Below are positions 1-10,285 of a DNA stretch of 64,000 nt, piece by piece; position 1 is the first letter of the stretch, and each line of letters opens with the position of its first letter. This stretch comes from Actinoalloteichus_B caeruleus (lineage in GTDB: Bacteria > Actinomycetota > Actinomycetes > Mycobacteriales > Pseudonocardiaceae), in the NCBI RefSeq assembly GCF_000718005.1, contig NZ_JODV01000002.1; one strand, written 5' to 3'. Under the pieces are notes generated by a model, which saw only the letters and a list, made by a program, of their open reading frames with translations, searched no databases and was not told the origin of the DNA. Made by a program: the position numbers and the translations under genes.

Positions 1-40
1 CTCCGCATCCCTCCCGACACGTCCCGGTCAACCTCCGGCG

Positions 41-457
41 TCACCCGGCCAGGCCCGACACGCTCCGACACCACCGGGGCGCAACGCCTTGCCACCAGCC
101 ACGGCACGGGAGTCCGGCCGCCGCCACCAGCTCCGCGTACACCACCTCCGGGTCGGCGACCTCCGGCGGCAGTCCCCGAGCCCGGAACCAGGACAGCACC
201 GAGTCGACATCCCGCCACGGGTGGGCGAGACCACACGGATCGCCCACGACGTCCACCAGCCGGGGCACGTCGATGACGACCAGGCGGCCCCCCTCGACCC
301 GGACTCGGCATCCGTCCCGGTCGACCGGTCGCGACGCTGGTCGAGGCGGTGGCCACCGCCCGACCGGCCGGGCGCGCGGTGGGACACGCGTGGCTGGGGA
401 CTCGTCGATCGGGTCGGCCTCGCGGTCGGCGAGGTCGACGGCGCGGAAGCGGGACAC
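41..457 (-). CDS. Hypothetical protein, 138 aa
   Basis: I do not recognise a named family. The frame has a GTG start at 457 preceded by a good Shine-Dalgarno (GGAGG about 7 nt upstream) and a TGA stop at 41-43. Codon third positions are strongly G/C. The N-terminal third is charged and proline/arginine-rich (low complexity). The C-terminal two thirds look folded: a VRVEGGRLVVIDVPRLVDVV segment of alternating hydrophobic residues, then an 'HPWRDVDSVLSWFRARGLPPEV' helix region of which only part is conserved-looking. No signal peptide or membrane segment is visible. It is transcribed away from proS, downstream of the yaaA-like gene, with a 440-bp gap between them. The frame stays open further upstream, so a longer N-terminus is possible. 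Existence of the gene is likely; function is unknown. Confidence 0.6.
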   Translation of the reverse strand: MSRFRAVDLADREADPIDESPATRVPPRARPVGRWPPPRPASRPVDRDGCRVRVEGGRLVVIDVPRLVDVVGDPCGLAHPWRDVDSVLSWFRARGLPPEVADPEVVYAELVAAAGLPCRGWWQGVAPRWCRSVSGLAG

Positions 458-897
458 GGCGGGACCTCCGGGGGAGGGCGCCCCGGCCGGCTGGGAGGAG
501 CGGGCGGCTCCCGGCCGGCGGGCGCGGCGGGCGGGCGTACGAGGGGTGCGCGCGTCGGCCACGGGGCAACTCGGCACGGGCACTTGCTCCAAGACGGCAC
601 GCGGCGTGAACCGTGCGCCCAGCCTGACCCCACCGCCCTGCGCCGGCGACTTTTCTTCGGGGTGTGGGGACCGGGTCGACGACGGCCCTCCACCGCCGTG
701 CCCGCGCGCCCACCCACCGCTCGGGCCCGAGGGTGCCCCGGACGGCCCAGCCCTCGACCCCACCTCCCACCGGCGCGACCTGGTCCTCCCACGGCCCACC
801 GACGCGCCGGGCGCGACGCCCCCGCCGCGGCCGGCCGGGAGGCTCCGCACGGGGCGTGGGGGAGGGGCTCCCGCGCGTGGAGGGGTCGAGCGTTCGG
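458..897. other. Intergenic, no gene supported
   Basis: A 440-bp G+C-rich stretch between two minus-strand genes. Frames are open on both strands only because of base composition; none has a ribosome binding site together with recognisable protein sequence. The minus-strand frame upstream of the 138-aa protein stays open into this interval, so a longer disordered N-terminus for that protein cannot be excluded. I see no RNA gene or clear hairpin. Confidence 0.5.
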
Positions 898-1644
898 TCA
901 GCCGCGCGGAACCACGAGGTCCAGCGCGGTGTCCGAGACCGGTTCCGCTCGCATCCCGGCGGCCAGGGCCAGCCCCGTCACGCCCTCGATGTCCGCCGGG
1001 GCGGTCCCGGCCGTGGCCAGCACGCGCGCCAGACGCCCCTTGTGCGCCTTGTTGTGGTGGCTGACCACCGTGCGCCCGCCCCCGGCGTCCTCGGACAGCA
1101 CCCGGACCGTCACCGCGCCCGGAACCGGGGCGAACGCGGCGTACGCCCCGGACCTCAGGTCCACGACCAGCCCCTCCACGCCCGCGAGGAGCGGGGCCAG
1201 CACGGGGCGCCACACCGTGCGCGGCGCCGGCAGCCCCGGCAGTCGGCTGCCGGCCGAGAGCCGGTACGCCGGCACCTGGTCGGTCGCGCGGAGCAGGCCG
1301 AACAGCGCCGAACACACCGCGAGGCGCCGCCCGGCGCGTTCCCACTCCGCCGGCCCCCACTCGGGCGCGCCCAGGGCGTCGAAGAGCACTCCGGTGTACC
1401 GGAGCAGCGCGGGAGCGGTCGGCGCGGACCACAACCTCGCGTTGCGCGCGACCTCGTCCTCCTGCCGCTCTGACAGCCCCAACGCGGACAGGCTCGCCGG
1501 CACGTCCCCGGCCAGCCCGACCAGGGCGTCGGCGACCCGGCGCCGCACCGGTTCCAACTCCGGCCAGGACAGGCCGGAGAGCCGCAGCGCGGGGCCCTGG
1601 CCGCCGCTCGACTTCGTCTCCGACGGGGGCAGCAGCACCAGCAT
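898..1644 (-). CDS. yaaA: YaaA/DUF328 family peroxide-stress protein
   Basis: The 248-aa product carries the family N-terminus LLPPSETKS and the late signature SHHNKAHKGRLAR. YaaA in E. coli limits intracellular unincorporated iron during hydrogen peroxide stress and binds DNA; the actinobacterial homologues are soluble cytoplasmic proteins of about 245-260 aa, so the length fits. The ATG at 1644 is chosen because it begins directly with the conserved MLVLLPPSET block; 27 extra residues could be read upstream but are low-complexity. It is divergent from proS, with the proS promoter region between them. Family assignment is strong. The exact role in this organism is inferred from E. coli. Confidence 0.88.
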   Translation of the reverse strand: MLVLLPPSETKSSGGQGPALRLSGLSWPELEPVRRRVADALVGLAGDVPASLSALGLSERQEDEVARNARLWSAPTAPALLRYTGVLFDALGAPEWGPAEWERAGRRLAVCSALFGLLRATDQVPAYRLSAGSRLPGLPAPRTVWRPVLAPLLAGVEGLVVDLRSGAYAAFAPVPGAVTVRVLSEDAGGGRTVVSHHNKAHKGRLARVLATAGTAPADIEGVTGLALAAGMRAEPVSDTALDLVVPRG

Positions 1645-1892
1645 GGTCGGGGAGGGTACTGAAGCGCCCCCGCCCGCCTCGCCACGCGTCACCCCCCGAC
1701 CCCGGATCCCGCCCCGCTCTCCCACGTCGGCCGCCGCCCCGACCCGGCCGAGGACCAGCCCGGTGCGCGCACCGCACGGATCGACGGCCCCACCGCCGGG
1801 CGACCGACGGCGAGGCGCGGAGCGGGGACGCGACGATCCGGGCGGTCGGTCCGCGGCCGGTAATCAGTCGCGGAGTGTCACGGCCGACTCGC

Positions 1893-1898
1893 TACTCT
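1893..1898 (+). promoter_or_regulatory. Putative -10 of the proS promoter (TACTCT)
   Basis: TACTCT fits the actinobacterial TANNNT -10 pattern and lies about 100 nt upstream of the proS GTG, within the divergent yaaA-proS interval. No convincing -35 element is seen. Confidence 0.4.
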
Positions 1899-2000
1899 GC
1901 CCGCGAACCAACAAAGGCACACACTCGCGAGGGCCACGCGGCGCGGCCCCGGCCGCCGGCCCGGCCTCGCGTGCGCACCCGACCAGCCGAGGAGCTTGCC

Positions 2001-3749
2001 GTGATTACCAGGATGTCGTCGTTGTTCCTGCGCACCCTGCGGGAGGATCCGGCGGACGCCGAGGTGCCAAGCCACCGACTGCTGGTCCGCGCCGGCTACG
2101 TCCGGAGGGTCGCCCCCGGTGGCTACTCGTGGCTCCCCCTCGGGCTGCGCGTGCTCCGCCGGATCGAGCGGATCGTGCGGGAGGAGATGGACGCGATCGG
2201 CGGCCAGGAGATCCAGTTCCCCGCCCTGCTCCCCCGCGAACCCTACGAGGCCAGCGGCCGCTGGACCGAGTACGGACCGAGCCTGTTCCGGCTGAAGGAC
2301 CGCAAGGGCGCCGACCACCTGCTCGGTCCCACCCACGAGGAGTTGTTCACCCTCACCGTCAAGGGCGAGTTCAGCTCCTACAAGGACTACCCCGTCGTGC
2401 TGTACCAGGTCCAGACGAAGTACCGCGACGAGGAACGGCCCAGGGCCGGCATCCTCCGGGGCCGCGAGTTCGTCATGAAGGACTCCTATTCCTTCGACCT
2501 CGACGACGAGGGGCTCGAACGTTCCTACCAGCTGCACCGCGCCGCCTACCAGCGGATCTTCGACCGCCTCGGCCTGCGCTACGTCATCGTGTCGGCCACC
2601 TCGGGGGCGATGGGCGGCTCGGCCTCCGAGGAGTTCCTCGCCGAGGCCCCCACCGGGGAGGACACCTTCGTCCGCAGCACCGGGTCGGACTTCGCCGCGA
2701 ACGTCGAGGCGGTCGTCACGCCCGCGCCGCCCGCCCAGCCGGTGGAGGACAAGCCCGAGGCGCAGGTCCACCACACCCCGGACACCCCCACCATCGACAG
2801 CCTGGTCGGGTTCCTGAACTCGGCCGGACTCGGCCGCTCCTTCACGGCGGCCGACACGCTGAAGAACGTCCTGGTGAAGACCCGCCAGCCGGGTGCGAAG
2901 GACTGGGAGCTGCTCGCGGTCGGCCTGCCGGGCGACCGGGAGGTCGACCTCAAGCGGCTGGAGTCGGCGGTCTACCCGGCGGAGGTGGCCCTGCTGGAGG
3001 AGGCCGACTTCCGGAACAACCCCTTCCTCGTCAAGGGCTACATCGGCCCGGGCGCCCTGCTGGCCAACGGGGTCCGCTACCTGGTCGACCCGAGGGTGGT
3101 CACCGGCACCGCGTGGGTGACCGGCGCCGACAAGGCCGACCACCACGTCGTCGACCTGGTCTGCGGCCGGGACTTCACCCCGGACGGCACCATCGAGGCC
3201 GCCGAGGTGCGCGAGGGCGACCCCGCACCCGACGGCGAGGGCACGCTGGTGGCCGCGCGGGGAATCGAGATCGGCCACATCTTCCAGCTCGGCAGGAAGT
3301 TCGCCGACGCCTTCGGCCTGGACGCGCTGGGTCCGGACAGCAAGCCGATCCGGATCACGATGGGCTCCTACGGGATCGGGGTGTCCCGACTGGTCGCCGC
3401 GATCGCCGAACAGCACCACGACGAACTCGGCCTGGTCTGGCCGGCCTCGGTCGCCCCCGCCTCGGTGTACCTCGTCGTCGCCGGGAAGAACGAGGAGATC
3501 CGGGCCGGCGGTGAACGGATCGCCGCCGAACTGGACGCCGCCGGCATCGAGGTCATCCTCGACGACCGAACCGTCTCCCCGGGGGTCAAGTTCGCCGACG
3601 CGGAACTCGTCGGCGTGCCCTACATCGTCGTCGCCGGCAGGGGACTGGCCAACGGCGTCGTCGAGGTCAAGCGGCGCAGCACCGGCGACCGGACCGACGT
3701 CGAGGTCGGAGCGCTCGTCGACCACCTGCGCACCGCGCTGGACGCCTGA
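2001..3749 (+). CDS. proS: Prolyl-tRNA synthetase
   Basis: Class II aminoacyl-tRNA synthetase (582 aa) that charges tRNA-Pro. Motif 1 lies near FPALLPREPYEASGRW, motif 2 around residues 140-155 (KYRDEERPRAGILRGREF) and motif 3 near residue 454 (GSYGIGVSRL). A long insertion between motifs 2 and 3 (about residues 230-400) is the YbaK-like editing domain of bacterial-type ProRS, which clears Ala-tRNA-Pro. The C-terminal about 95 residues are the anticodon-binding domain. The GTG at 2001 has AGGAG nearby upstream and gives the usual bacterial length; the frame is open further upstream but into arginine/proline-rich sequence. In M. tuberculosis proS also sits beside the two alanine-rich genes and rimP, as here. 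Confidence 0.97.
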   Translation: MITRMSSLFLRTLREDPADAEVPSHRLLVRAGYVRRVAPGGYSWLPLGLRVLRRIERIVREEMDAIGGQEIQFPALLPREPYEASGRWTEYGPSLFRLKDRKGADHLLGPTHEELFTLTVKGEFSSYKDYPVVLYQVQTKYRDEERPRAGILRGREFVMKDSYSFDLDDEGLERSYQLHRAAYQRIFDRLGLRYVIVSATSGAMGGSASEEFLAEAPTGEDTFVRSTGSDFAANVEAVVTPAPPAQPVEDKPEAQVHHTPDTPTIDSLVGFLNSAGLGRSFTAADTLKNVLVKTRQPGAKDWELLAVGLPGDREVDLKRLESAVYPAEVALLEEADFRNNPFLVKGYIGPGALLANGVRYLVDPRVVTGTAWVTGADKADHHVVDLVCGRDFTPDGTIEAAEVREGDPAPDGEGTLVAARGIEIGHIFQLGRKFADAFGLDALGPDSKPIRITMGSYGIGVSRLVAAIAEQHHDELGLVWPASVAPASVYLVVAGKNEEIRAGGERIAAELDAAGIEVILDDRTVSPGVKFADAELVGVPYIVVAGRGLANGVVEVKRRSTGDRTDVEVGALVDHLRTALDA

Positions 3750-3755
3750 CCGGAC

Positions 3756-3787
3756 GCGGTCACGGGAGCCCCGGCTCCCGTGACCGC
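3756..3787. terminator. Bidirectional hairpin terminator, 15-bp perfect stem
   Basis: Perfect inverted repeat: 3756-3770 pairs with 3773-3787 around a two-base centre. It lies between the convergent proS and the 302-aa membrane protein gene. There is no T-run, as is common for actinobacterial terminators. Confidence 0.8.
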
Positions 3788-3807
3788 CACCCCGCCGGGA
3801 CCGGCCC

Positions 3808-4716
3808 TCAGTTCAGCGGGCGCAGGCTCTCGACGATCTGCCGGAGGTCCGAGTCGGCGACGCCGTGCGCCGCGCTCTGGTCGCCCGTCGCCACGATCGC
3901 CAGCGAACCGCCGGCCGTCGACGGGATGGTCACCACGTGCACGACGCCCGTCGCCGGCAGGCAGTCGTGCGTCTGGCCCAGCAGGACCTCCGCCCGCACG
4001 TGGCTGCCCTGGGTGTTACCGCCCACCGTCACCGGCGTCGGTTCGCTGTACTCGAACTCCGAGATCGTCTCGCCCGTCTCCTGGTCGAAGTACCCGTACG
4101 CCGAACGAGCGATGTCCTCGGCGAGCTGGCGGGCGGCGGCACCCTGGTCGGGCTCGGCCACCTCCCAGATCCCCGAGGTACCCCGCGCCGAGTAGTCGAG
4201 CGCGGAGCAGAAGTCCCACTGGTAGGAGGCCGGCGCCGAGTACCAGATCTCGTCGCCGTTCTCCAGGGTGAACCCCAGCTGCTCGCGTTCCTCCCAACCC
4301 GGTGGGACGTCGTACACGGCGTTGCGCTCGGCGGACGCGACGGGAAGCCAGTCCGGGATCAGCGGAGCGGGCCCGTCCTGGCCCTCCTGCGCGGCGGCGG
4401 TCTCGGCGGTCGCCGACGTCTCCGAGGTGGGAGCCGGCGCCGGGGTGTCGTCGCCCCCGGCGGTCTCCTCCTCGCCGCCACCCACGAGCAGGACCACGGT
4501 CGCGGTGACGCAGACCACGATGACGGCGGCGAGGGCTCCGATCAACACCTTCCGCCGGCGATCGGGACCGGAGGGCTCCCCCTGCTGGCCGTACACCCCG
4601 AGGCCCGAGTACGACGGCGCTGCCGCCGAGTCGTGTCGTCCGGTCGTGGAAGCCGGGTCCCTGCCCCAGGAGTTGCCGTCACCGGGACCGCCCGGCCCAC
4701 CCGTTGGCCAAGTCAT
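3808..4716 (-). CDS. Single-pass membrane protein, unknown extracellular domain
   Basis: The 302-aa product has a glycine/proline/serine-rich cytosolic N-terminus (about 1-52), one transmembrane helix (about 57-79, VLIGALAAVIVVCVTATVVL), an acidic Thr/Pro/Ala-rich linker and a C-terminal domain of about 180 residues. The C-terminal domain has two cysteines (DFCSALDY, THDCLP) that could form a disulfide and the phrase YDVPPGWEEREQLGFTLENG typical of exported actinobacterial 'DUF8017-like' domains; I do not assign a specific family. The architecture resembles the product at 8068-9636. ATG 4716 is used; a GTG nine bases upstream is an alternative. It converges on proS. Confidence 0.8.
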   Translation of the reverse strand: MTWPTGGPGGPGDGNSWGRDPASTTGRHDSAAAPSYSGLGVYGQQGEPSGPDRRRKVLIGALAAVIVVCVTATVVLLVGGGEEETAGGDDTPAPAPTSETSATAETAAAQEGQDGPAPLIPDWLPVASAERNAVYDVPPGWEEREQLGFTLENGDEIWYSAPASYQWDFCSALDYSARGTSGIWEVAEPDQGAAARQLAEDIARSAYGYFDQETGETISEFEYSEPTPVTVGGNTQGSHVRAEVLLGQTHDCLPATGVVHVVTIPSTAGGSLAIVATGDQSAAHGVADSDLRQIVESLRPLN

Positions 4717-4835
4717 GCGTGTCACCGTAGCCGGGGCCGCCGCCACCCCGGCGCGGGACGGCGAAGGCGGGCTGTGACCAGGACCACCACCCGGTGGTGG
4801 GAAGTCAGGCCCACCGGAACGCGTTGAACCCGACC

Positions 4836-5867
<1,032 letters not shown>

Positions 5868-5900
5868 GCCCGGGTCGGAGCCGGCCGGGCCGGGCGCCGA

Positions 5901-6320
5901 TCAGCCGGCCAGGAAGCTCAGACGCACCCGGCGCACCGGGTTGTCCACGTTGGTGTCCACCAGGCACACCGACTGCCAGGTCCCCAGGGCCATCCGCCCC
6001 GACAGCACCGGGACGGTCACGGAGGGCGGTACCAGCGCCGGCAGCACGTGGTCCCGGCCATGACCGGGCGTTCCGTGCTGGTGGCGCCACCGGTCGTCCC
6101 GGGGGAGCAGGTCGTTCAGCGCCGTGAGCAGGTCCTCGTCGCTACCGGCCCCGGTCTCCAGGACCGCGAGACCGGCGGTGGCGTGCGGCACCCACACGTT
6201 CAGCAGGCCGTCGGCTCGCGGCACCCGGCTCAGGAACTGCTCGCACTCGGCCGTCAGGTCGTAGACCACCTCGACCGAACCGGTGCGGATCTCGAACTCC
6301 TCACTCAACACGGTGTCCAC
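5901..6320 (-). CDS. YjbQ/UPF0047 family protein
   Basis: The 139-aa protein matches the YjbQ family in length and signatures: HATAGLAVLE near the middle, the HGRDHVLPAL segment and the C-terminal LGTWQSVCLVDTN followed by RRVRLSFLA. YjbQ proteins are small cytoplasmic trimers; E. coli YjbQ has low thiamine-phosphate synthase activity, but the physiological role is unclear. GTG 6320 gives the standard N-terminus; GTG 6311 is an alternative. It converges on the LLM oxidoreductase gene with a 33-bp gap. Confidence 0.85.
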   Translation of the reverse strand: MDTVLSEEFEIRTGSVEVVYDLTAECEQFLSRVPRADGLLNVWVPHATAGLAVLETGAGSDEDLLTALNDLLPRDDRWRHQHGTPGHGRDHVLPALVPPSVTVPVLSGRMALGTWQSVCLVDTNVDNPVRRVRLSFLAG

Positions 6321-6957
6321 CTTAGGAGCGCGGTGGTGCCCACCGCAGCGGAGCACGGGCCCGAGGTGGGTGGTGCGCCTGGTCGACGAGTCCCGGCCGA
6401 GGAGTGCCGCGCGGAGGGCACGACGGCGGGGAACCCGGGGCGCACCGGACCAGCGCACCGCCTCCGCCCCGGCCGCCGCCGGGACTCCCAGACGGCCGGA
6501 GGACCGTTCCAGCGATGCGCGTGGCTCCCGAGGTCCGGGCACAGGAGGTGCGCGGCCTCCCGTCGTGGGTCGTCACCCGCTCCCCGCCGTCGCACGGCCA
6601 GCGCCGCCGCCCGCCGCCGGTTTCGAGCGCGGCGCCGTCTCACGCTCGCGGGCTCGCCGCACCCGCCGTCACCCCCACTCCTCGCCACCGGCACCGCGCC
6701 CCGACGCGCGGCGCCGCCGGCGCTCGTGGCATCGCGGGAGCCGAGCAGCCGGAACCCCCACGACGGCGCACGTGCCGGGGCAGGGAACCCGGCTCCACGG
6801 CGACTCCTCGCCGCCGCGCTGCCACGTCCCCACGTCGTGCGACGGCACCACCACGGGGCTCCCGAGGGTGCCGCGCGGTCGCGGTCGCCGAACGACCCCC
6901 GTGCTGGCGCCCGCGAGGCTGTTCCGCCCGAGCCGGCGTGGTCGTAGTCTCGGACGC
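6321..6957. other. Long divergent intergenic region
   Basis: About 640 bp between the yjbQ-like gene and the aminotransferase gene. No frame shows a convincing start signal or recognisable protein. It holds the -10 element of the downstream gene at its right end. Otherwise I see only G+C-rich low-complexity sequence. Confidence 0.5.
6945..6950 (+). promoter_or_regulatory. -10 element TAGTCT for a leaderless transcript
   Basis: TAGTCT lies exactly 7 nt before the GTG at 6958, which has no Shine-Dalgarno. The same hexamer and spacing recur before ribF. Confidence 0.55.
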
Positions 6958-8046
6958 GTGCGCAGTGCGTTCGGTCAGGACTTCGCGGTACCGGTCGGCT
7001 ACCTGAACACCGCCAGCATCGGGATCCCGCCCGCCCTGGCAGCCGAGGCGGTCGAACGGGACATCCGGGACTGGGCAGGCGGCCGGTCGACGGCCCCCGG
7101 GTACGACCGGTGGGTCGGTGAGGCGCGCGCCGCCTTCGCGTCCCTGGTCGGGGTCGCCACTTCGGACGTGGCCGAGGGCGCCAGCGCGTCGCAGCTGGTC
7201 GGCCTGGTCGCCGCCAGCCTCCCGCCGGGGACCAGGGTGCTGACCGCGGCGGGCGACTTCACCAGCGTCACCTTCCCGTTCGCCGCCCAACGCGACAGGG
7301 GCGTCACCACCGAGGAGGTGGAGCTCGACGACCTCGTCGCCGCCGCCGAGGACCACGACCTCGTCGCGGTGAGCGCGGTGCAGTCGGCCGACGGGCGGAT
7401 CGCCGACCTCGCGGGGCTCCGCGCGGTCGCCGAACGGGGCACGCCGGTGCTGCTGGACGTGACCCAGGCCGCCGGTTGGCTCCCGCTGCGGCTGGACTGG
7501 GCCGACTGGGTCGTGTGCGCCGGGTACAAGTGGTTGCTCAGCCCCCGGGGTTCGGCCTGGATGGCCCTGTCGGAGCGGGCGCGCTCCCGCACCGTCCCCC
7601 ACGCCGCCAACTGGTACGCCGGGGAGGACCCGTGGCGGACCGTGTACGGCCTTCCCCTGCGCCTCGCCGCGGACGCGAGGGCCTACGACATCTCCCCCGT
7701 CTGGCTGGCCCAGGTGGGCGCCGCGCACTCCCTGCCCTGGTTGGCGGGTCTGGACCTCGCCGAGGTCTCCCGGCACGTCCTGGGACTCGCCGCTCGCTTC
7801 CGGGCCGAACTGGGGCTGGGCGAGGGTGCCTCCCCGATCGTGTCGGTGCCCGCGCCCGGGCCGATACCCGAGGTGATGGACCTGCTGGCCGGGGCTGGCG
7901 TGCGCTGCGCCCAGCGAGCGGGTGCGCTCCGCTTCTCGTTCCACCTGTACAACACGGACGAGGACGTTCGCCGCGCGGTCCACGCCCTGCGCGCGTCGGG
8001 TTCTCGGAGCGCGGCGGAGGCGGGACCCGTTTCGGCGGCTCCGTGA
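6958..8046 (+). CDS. Aminotransferase class V-fold PLP enzyme
   Basis: The 362-aa protein has the class V (cysteine desulfurase-like) fold: LNTASIGIPP N-terminus, the LLDVTQAAGW strand with the PLP-pyridine aspartate, and the Schiff-base lysine at about Lys191 in CAGYKWLLSPRG. The family includes cysteine desulfurases, kynureninases and isopenicillin N epimerase-like enzymes; no active-site cysteine loop typical of IscS/SufS is evident, so I call it only a class V aminotransferase-like enzyme. The GTG at 6958 follows a TAGTCT -10 by 7 nt, arguing for leaderless translation. The next gene begins 21 bp downstream and may be cotranscribed or have its own leaderless promoter. Confidence 0.87.
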   Translation: MRSAFGQDFAVPVGYLNTASIGIPPALAAEAVERDIRDWAGGRSTAPGYDRWVGEARAAFASLVGVATSDVAEGASASQLVGLVAASLPPGTRVLTAAGDFTSVTFPFAAQRDRGVTTEEVELDDLVAAAEDHDLVAVSAVQSADGRIADLAGLRAVAERGTPVLLDVTQAAGWLPLRLDWADWVVCAGYKWLLSPRGSAWMALSERARSRTVPHAANWYAGEDPWRTVYGLPLRLAADARAYDISPVWLAQVGAAHSLPWLAGLDLAEVSRHVLGLAARFRAELGLGEGASPIVSVPAPGPIPEVMDLLAGAGVRCAQRAGALRFSFHLYNTDEDVRRAVHALRASGSRSAAEAGPVSAAP

Positions 8047-8067
8047 GTGCGGTTACGGTGTGATCTC

Positions 8068-9636
8068 ATGTCCGACGTGGAGAGCGCACCCGACCCAGCG
8101 AGTCAGCGCGACACGAACGGGCGAGACGATGACACCGCTCCGTTGCCCGCTGTGAAGGAGGAGGTTCCTCCACCGACCTCGGCGACGGCGGGCAAGGCGT
8201 CCCCGTGGCGCGCGCCGGACGAGATGTCCGACGGCGACCCGGTGACTCCGGCCGCCGAGCGGACCGGTGGTTCCTCCGATCGCCCCACCGCGAGTGAGAC
8301 CCCGGCGAGCCCGGACGGAGGCCCGGCCGAACGGTCCTCGCCCGCCCTGCGGTCCTCGCCCGCCCTGCGGTCCTCGGCCGCCCTGACCGCGAGCGCGCCC
8401 CCGCCCACCCCCGCCGAGCACGGTGGGACGACCCGGTCGACGCCCTCGTTGTCCCGCATGGGCGCGCCGGTCGAACCGACGCCGGACGAGAGGCCCACCA
8501 CGACGATCCCGGTGGTGCCAGCGGGCCCCACACCGCCACCGGAGGCGGCCGCCACCGCCCGGGTCGGCCACTCTCCCGGGGCACCACCGCAGGGCGGTCC
8601 CGCGCATCCGGGCAGCTTCCCGTCAGGTGGCGCGGCCCACGCCCCGTCGCACTCCCCGCCTCCGGGCGTCCCCCTACCCCCGAACGCCGCACCCACGATC
8701 CAGACGGGCCCCGGTGCGCCACCCACGCCGCCACCGGGCGCGTCCGCCCCCCGAGGGGGCACCGCGGTGGACATCCCGGTGGCCGCGATCGCGCACTCCG
8801 GGCCGCCCGGAGGCCCGCCGCCCGGGGGCCCGCCGCCCGGGGGCCCGGGCGGCCCCTACGGCCCGGTCGGACCTGGCGGTCCAGGCGGTCCAGGCGGGCC
8901 CGTCGCACCAGGCGGTCCGGCGAGCGGCCCCGGCGGACCGGGCGGTCCACCTCCGAGGACCCGGGCGGCGACGGGCGGCGGCGACAACCAGAAGTACAAG
9001 CGACTCGCCCTCCAGGCGCTCGGCCTGGTCGGGGTGGCGGTGATCTCCGGGAGCCTCTACCTCGCACTGCGACCGGACGGCGGCACCGAGGACGTGCGGA
9101 CGGGGGGCACCGGGGACACCACGGCGCTCGACTCCTCGGCCCCCAGCGAGTCGAGCGGACCGGAGGAGACCAGCCGCTTCGAGAAGAAGGCCGAGAGGTT
9201 CGACGAGGGCAGCCACGTCGACTGCGTCGAGTCCTCCTACGGGGGGCCGGCCCAGCAGTTCTTCGAGGAGCAGCAGTGCGAGAGCCTGCACCGCTGGCTC
9301 TACGCGACCGAGACCGACCAGGGCGAGCAGGTGGTGGTCTCCGTCGTCAGCACCACCATGCCCGACGAACAGGCCGCGCGGGACCTCCAGGCACTGCTGG
9401 ACACCGACAACACCGGCAACGTGAAGGACCTGCTCCGCGAGGACGTCCGGTTCGACGGGGGCCCCACCGAACTCCACCGCCGGGGTTCGGAGTACGGGTA
9501 CGCCTCGCAGTTGGAGAGCCGCACGCTGACCGTGGTGGAGACGGCCTTCTTCGACCCGGGGCGGACGGGTGACAAGGACCTCCTCCGCCAGATCGCCCAG
9601 GAAGGGCTGGAGCTCGCCTGGGACGACGGGAGCTGA
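8068..9636 (+). CDS. Proline-rich single-pass membrane protein
   Basis: The 522-aa product has a long disordered cytosolic region (about residues 1-305) with collagen-like GGP/PGG runs, duplicated RSSPAL units and many prolines, then one transmembrane helix (about 312-333) and an extracellular domain of about 180 residues with paired cysteines (VDCVESS, QQCESLH). The extracellular part is hydrophilic and acidic; I do not recognise a catalytic motif. Its plan matches the gene at 3808-4716, suggesting a related pair of surface or sensor-like proteins. ATG 8068 is preceded by TACGGT 8 nt upstream, consistent with a leaderless start. Confidence 0.82.
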   Translation: MSDVESAPDPASQRDTNGRDDDTAPLPAVKEEVPPPTSATAGKASPWRAPDEMSDGDPVTPAAERTGGSSDRPTASETPASPDGGPAERSSPALRSSPALRSSAALTASAPPPTPAEHGGTTRSTPSLSRMGAPVEPTPDERPTTTIPVVPAGPTPPPEAAATARVGHSPGAPPQGGPAHPGSFPSGGAAHAPSHSPPPGVPLPPNAAPTIQTGPGAPPTPPPGASAPRGGTAVDIPVAAIAHSGPPGGPPPGGPPPGGPGGPYGPVGPGGPGGPGGPVAPGGPASGPGGPGGPPPRTRAATGGGDNQKYKRLALQALGLVGVAVISGSLYLALRPDGGTEDVRTGGTGDTTALDSSAPSESSGPEETSRFEKKAERFDEGSHVDCVESSYGGPAQQFFEEQQCESLHRWLYATETDQGEQVVVSVVSTTMPDEQAARDLQALLDTDNTGNVKDLLREDVRFDGGPTELHRRGSEYGYASQLESRTLTVVETAFFDPGRTGDKDLLRQIAQEGLELAWDDGS

Positions 9637-9676
9637 CGCCCGCCCGCCGTCCCCCGGAGGTGATGCGGGACGGCAT

Positions 9677-9711
9677 CCGGCTGGTCGTCCGCGACCCCGC
9701 CGACCAGCCGG
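9677..9711. terminator. Hairpin between convergent genes
   Basis: Stem of 11 bp (9677-9687 with 9701-9711) and a 13-nt loop, located between the convergent proline-rich protein gene and the DUF4439 gene. No T-run. Confidence 0.45.
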
Positions 9712-9783
9712 GCGTGGCAGCGGCGCCAACCCGTCGGGTGGTACCGGTGGGCCCCGCGCCGCCCGCGCCGGTGGTGCCGGACC

Positions 9784-10275
9784 TCAGCCGCGCCCGGGGA
9801 AGGCGACGGTGACGGGGTCCAGCCCGAGCGCCTGGCGCCACCCGACCGCCCGCCGAGCCGCGTCGACCAGCGCGGCGAAGGCCGCCGCCCGGAGTTCGCC
9901 GTCGGCCGTCCGCTCCAGCACGTACCGCCACGCCGCGGCGACGTCGGTTTCGGCGGTGAGGACCAGCACCAGCGCGGGACGGGCGTCCACCACGGGTTCG
10001 GGTGTCTGGTACGAGGGCTCCGCCGGCACCGGGTTGGTCCCTCCCGCGGTGAGCAGCGCCTCGACCTCGTCGCGGCGGCGGCGGTGCTCCGTCCGGCCCT
10101 CCGCGAGCGCCCCGTCGTGCTGTTCGTCGAGGTAGGCGTCGGCCAGGCCGTAGGCCCAGAACGCGGCGTGCTCGGCGGCGAGGGCGCGCTGGACCGCGTC
10201 GGTGGCCTCGGCCGCCGGGCTGAGCGGGGTCCCGGACGGGCTGGTGGGTTGGTTCGCGTCTGCTGACGTGCTCAT
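9784..10275 (-). CDS. Ferritin-like DUF4439 domain protein
   Basis: A 163-aa, almost entirely helical protein with ALAAEHAAFWAYGLADAYL and RRRRDEVEALL, the E..H and H..RR..E pattern of ferritin-like DUF4439 proteins. Metal binding is possible but not shown. It forms a two-gene unit with the upstream lipoprotein gene (10-bp gap, same strand) and is divergent from rimP; from memory the equivalent M. tuberculosis neighbours are the alanine-rich Rv2843 and Rv2844. ATG 10275 is used. Physiological role unknown. Confidence 0.82.
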   Translation of the reverse strand: MSTSADANQPTSPSGTPLSPAAEATDAVQRALAAEHAAFWAYGLADAYLDEQHDGALAEGRTEHRRRRDEVEALLTAGGTNPVPAEPSYQTPEPVVDARPALVLVLTAETDVAAAWRYVLERTADGELRAAAFAALVDAARRAVGWRQALGLDPVTVAFPGRG

Positions 10276-10285
10276 GGACGGGACC

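Noticed and set aside
89..3514. Plus-strand open frame over 1100 codons overlapping proS
   Set aside because: Runs out of frame through proS and the intergenic region; no protein-like segments.
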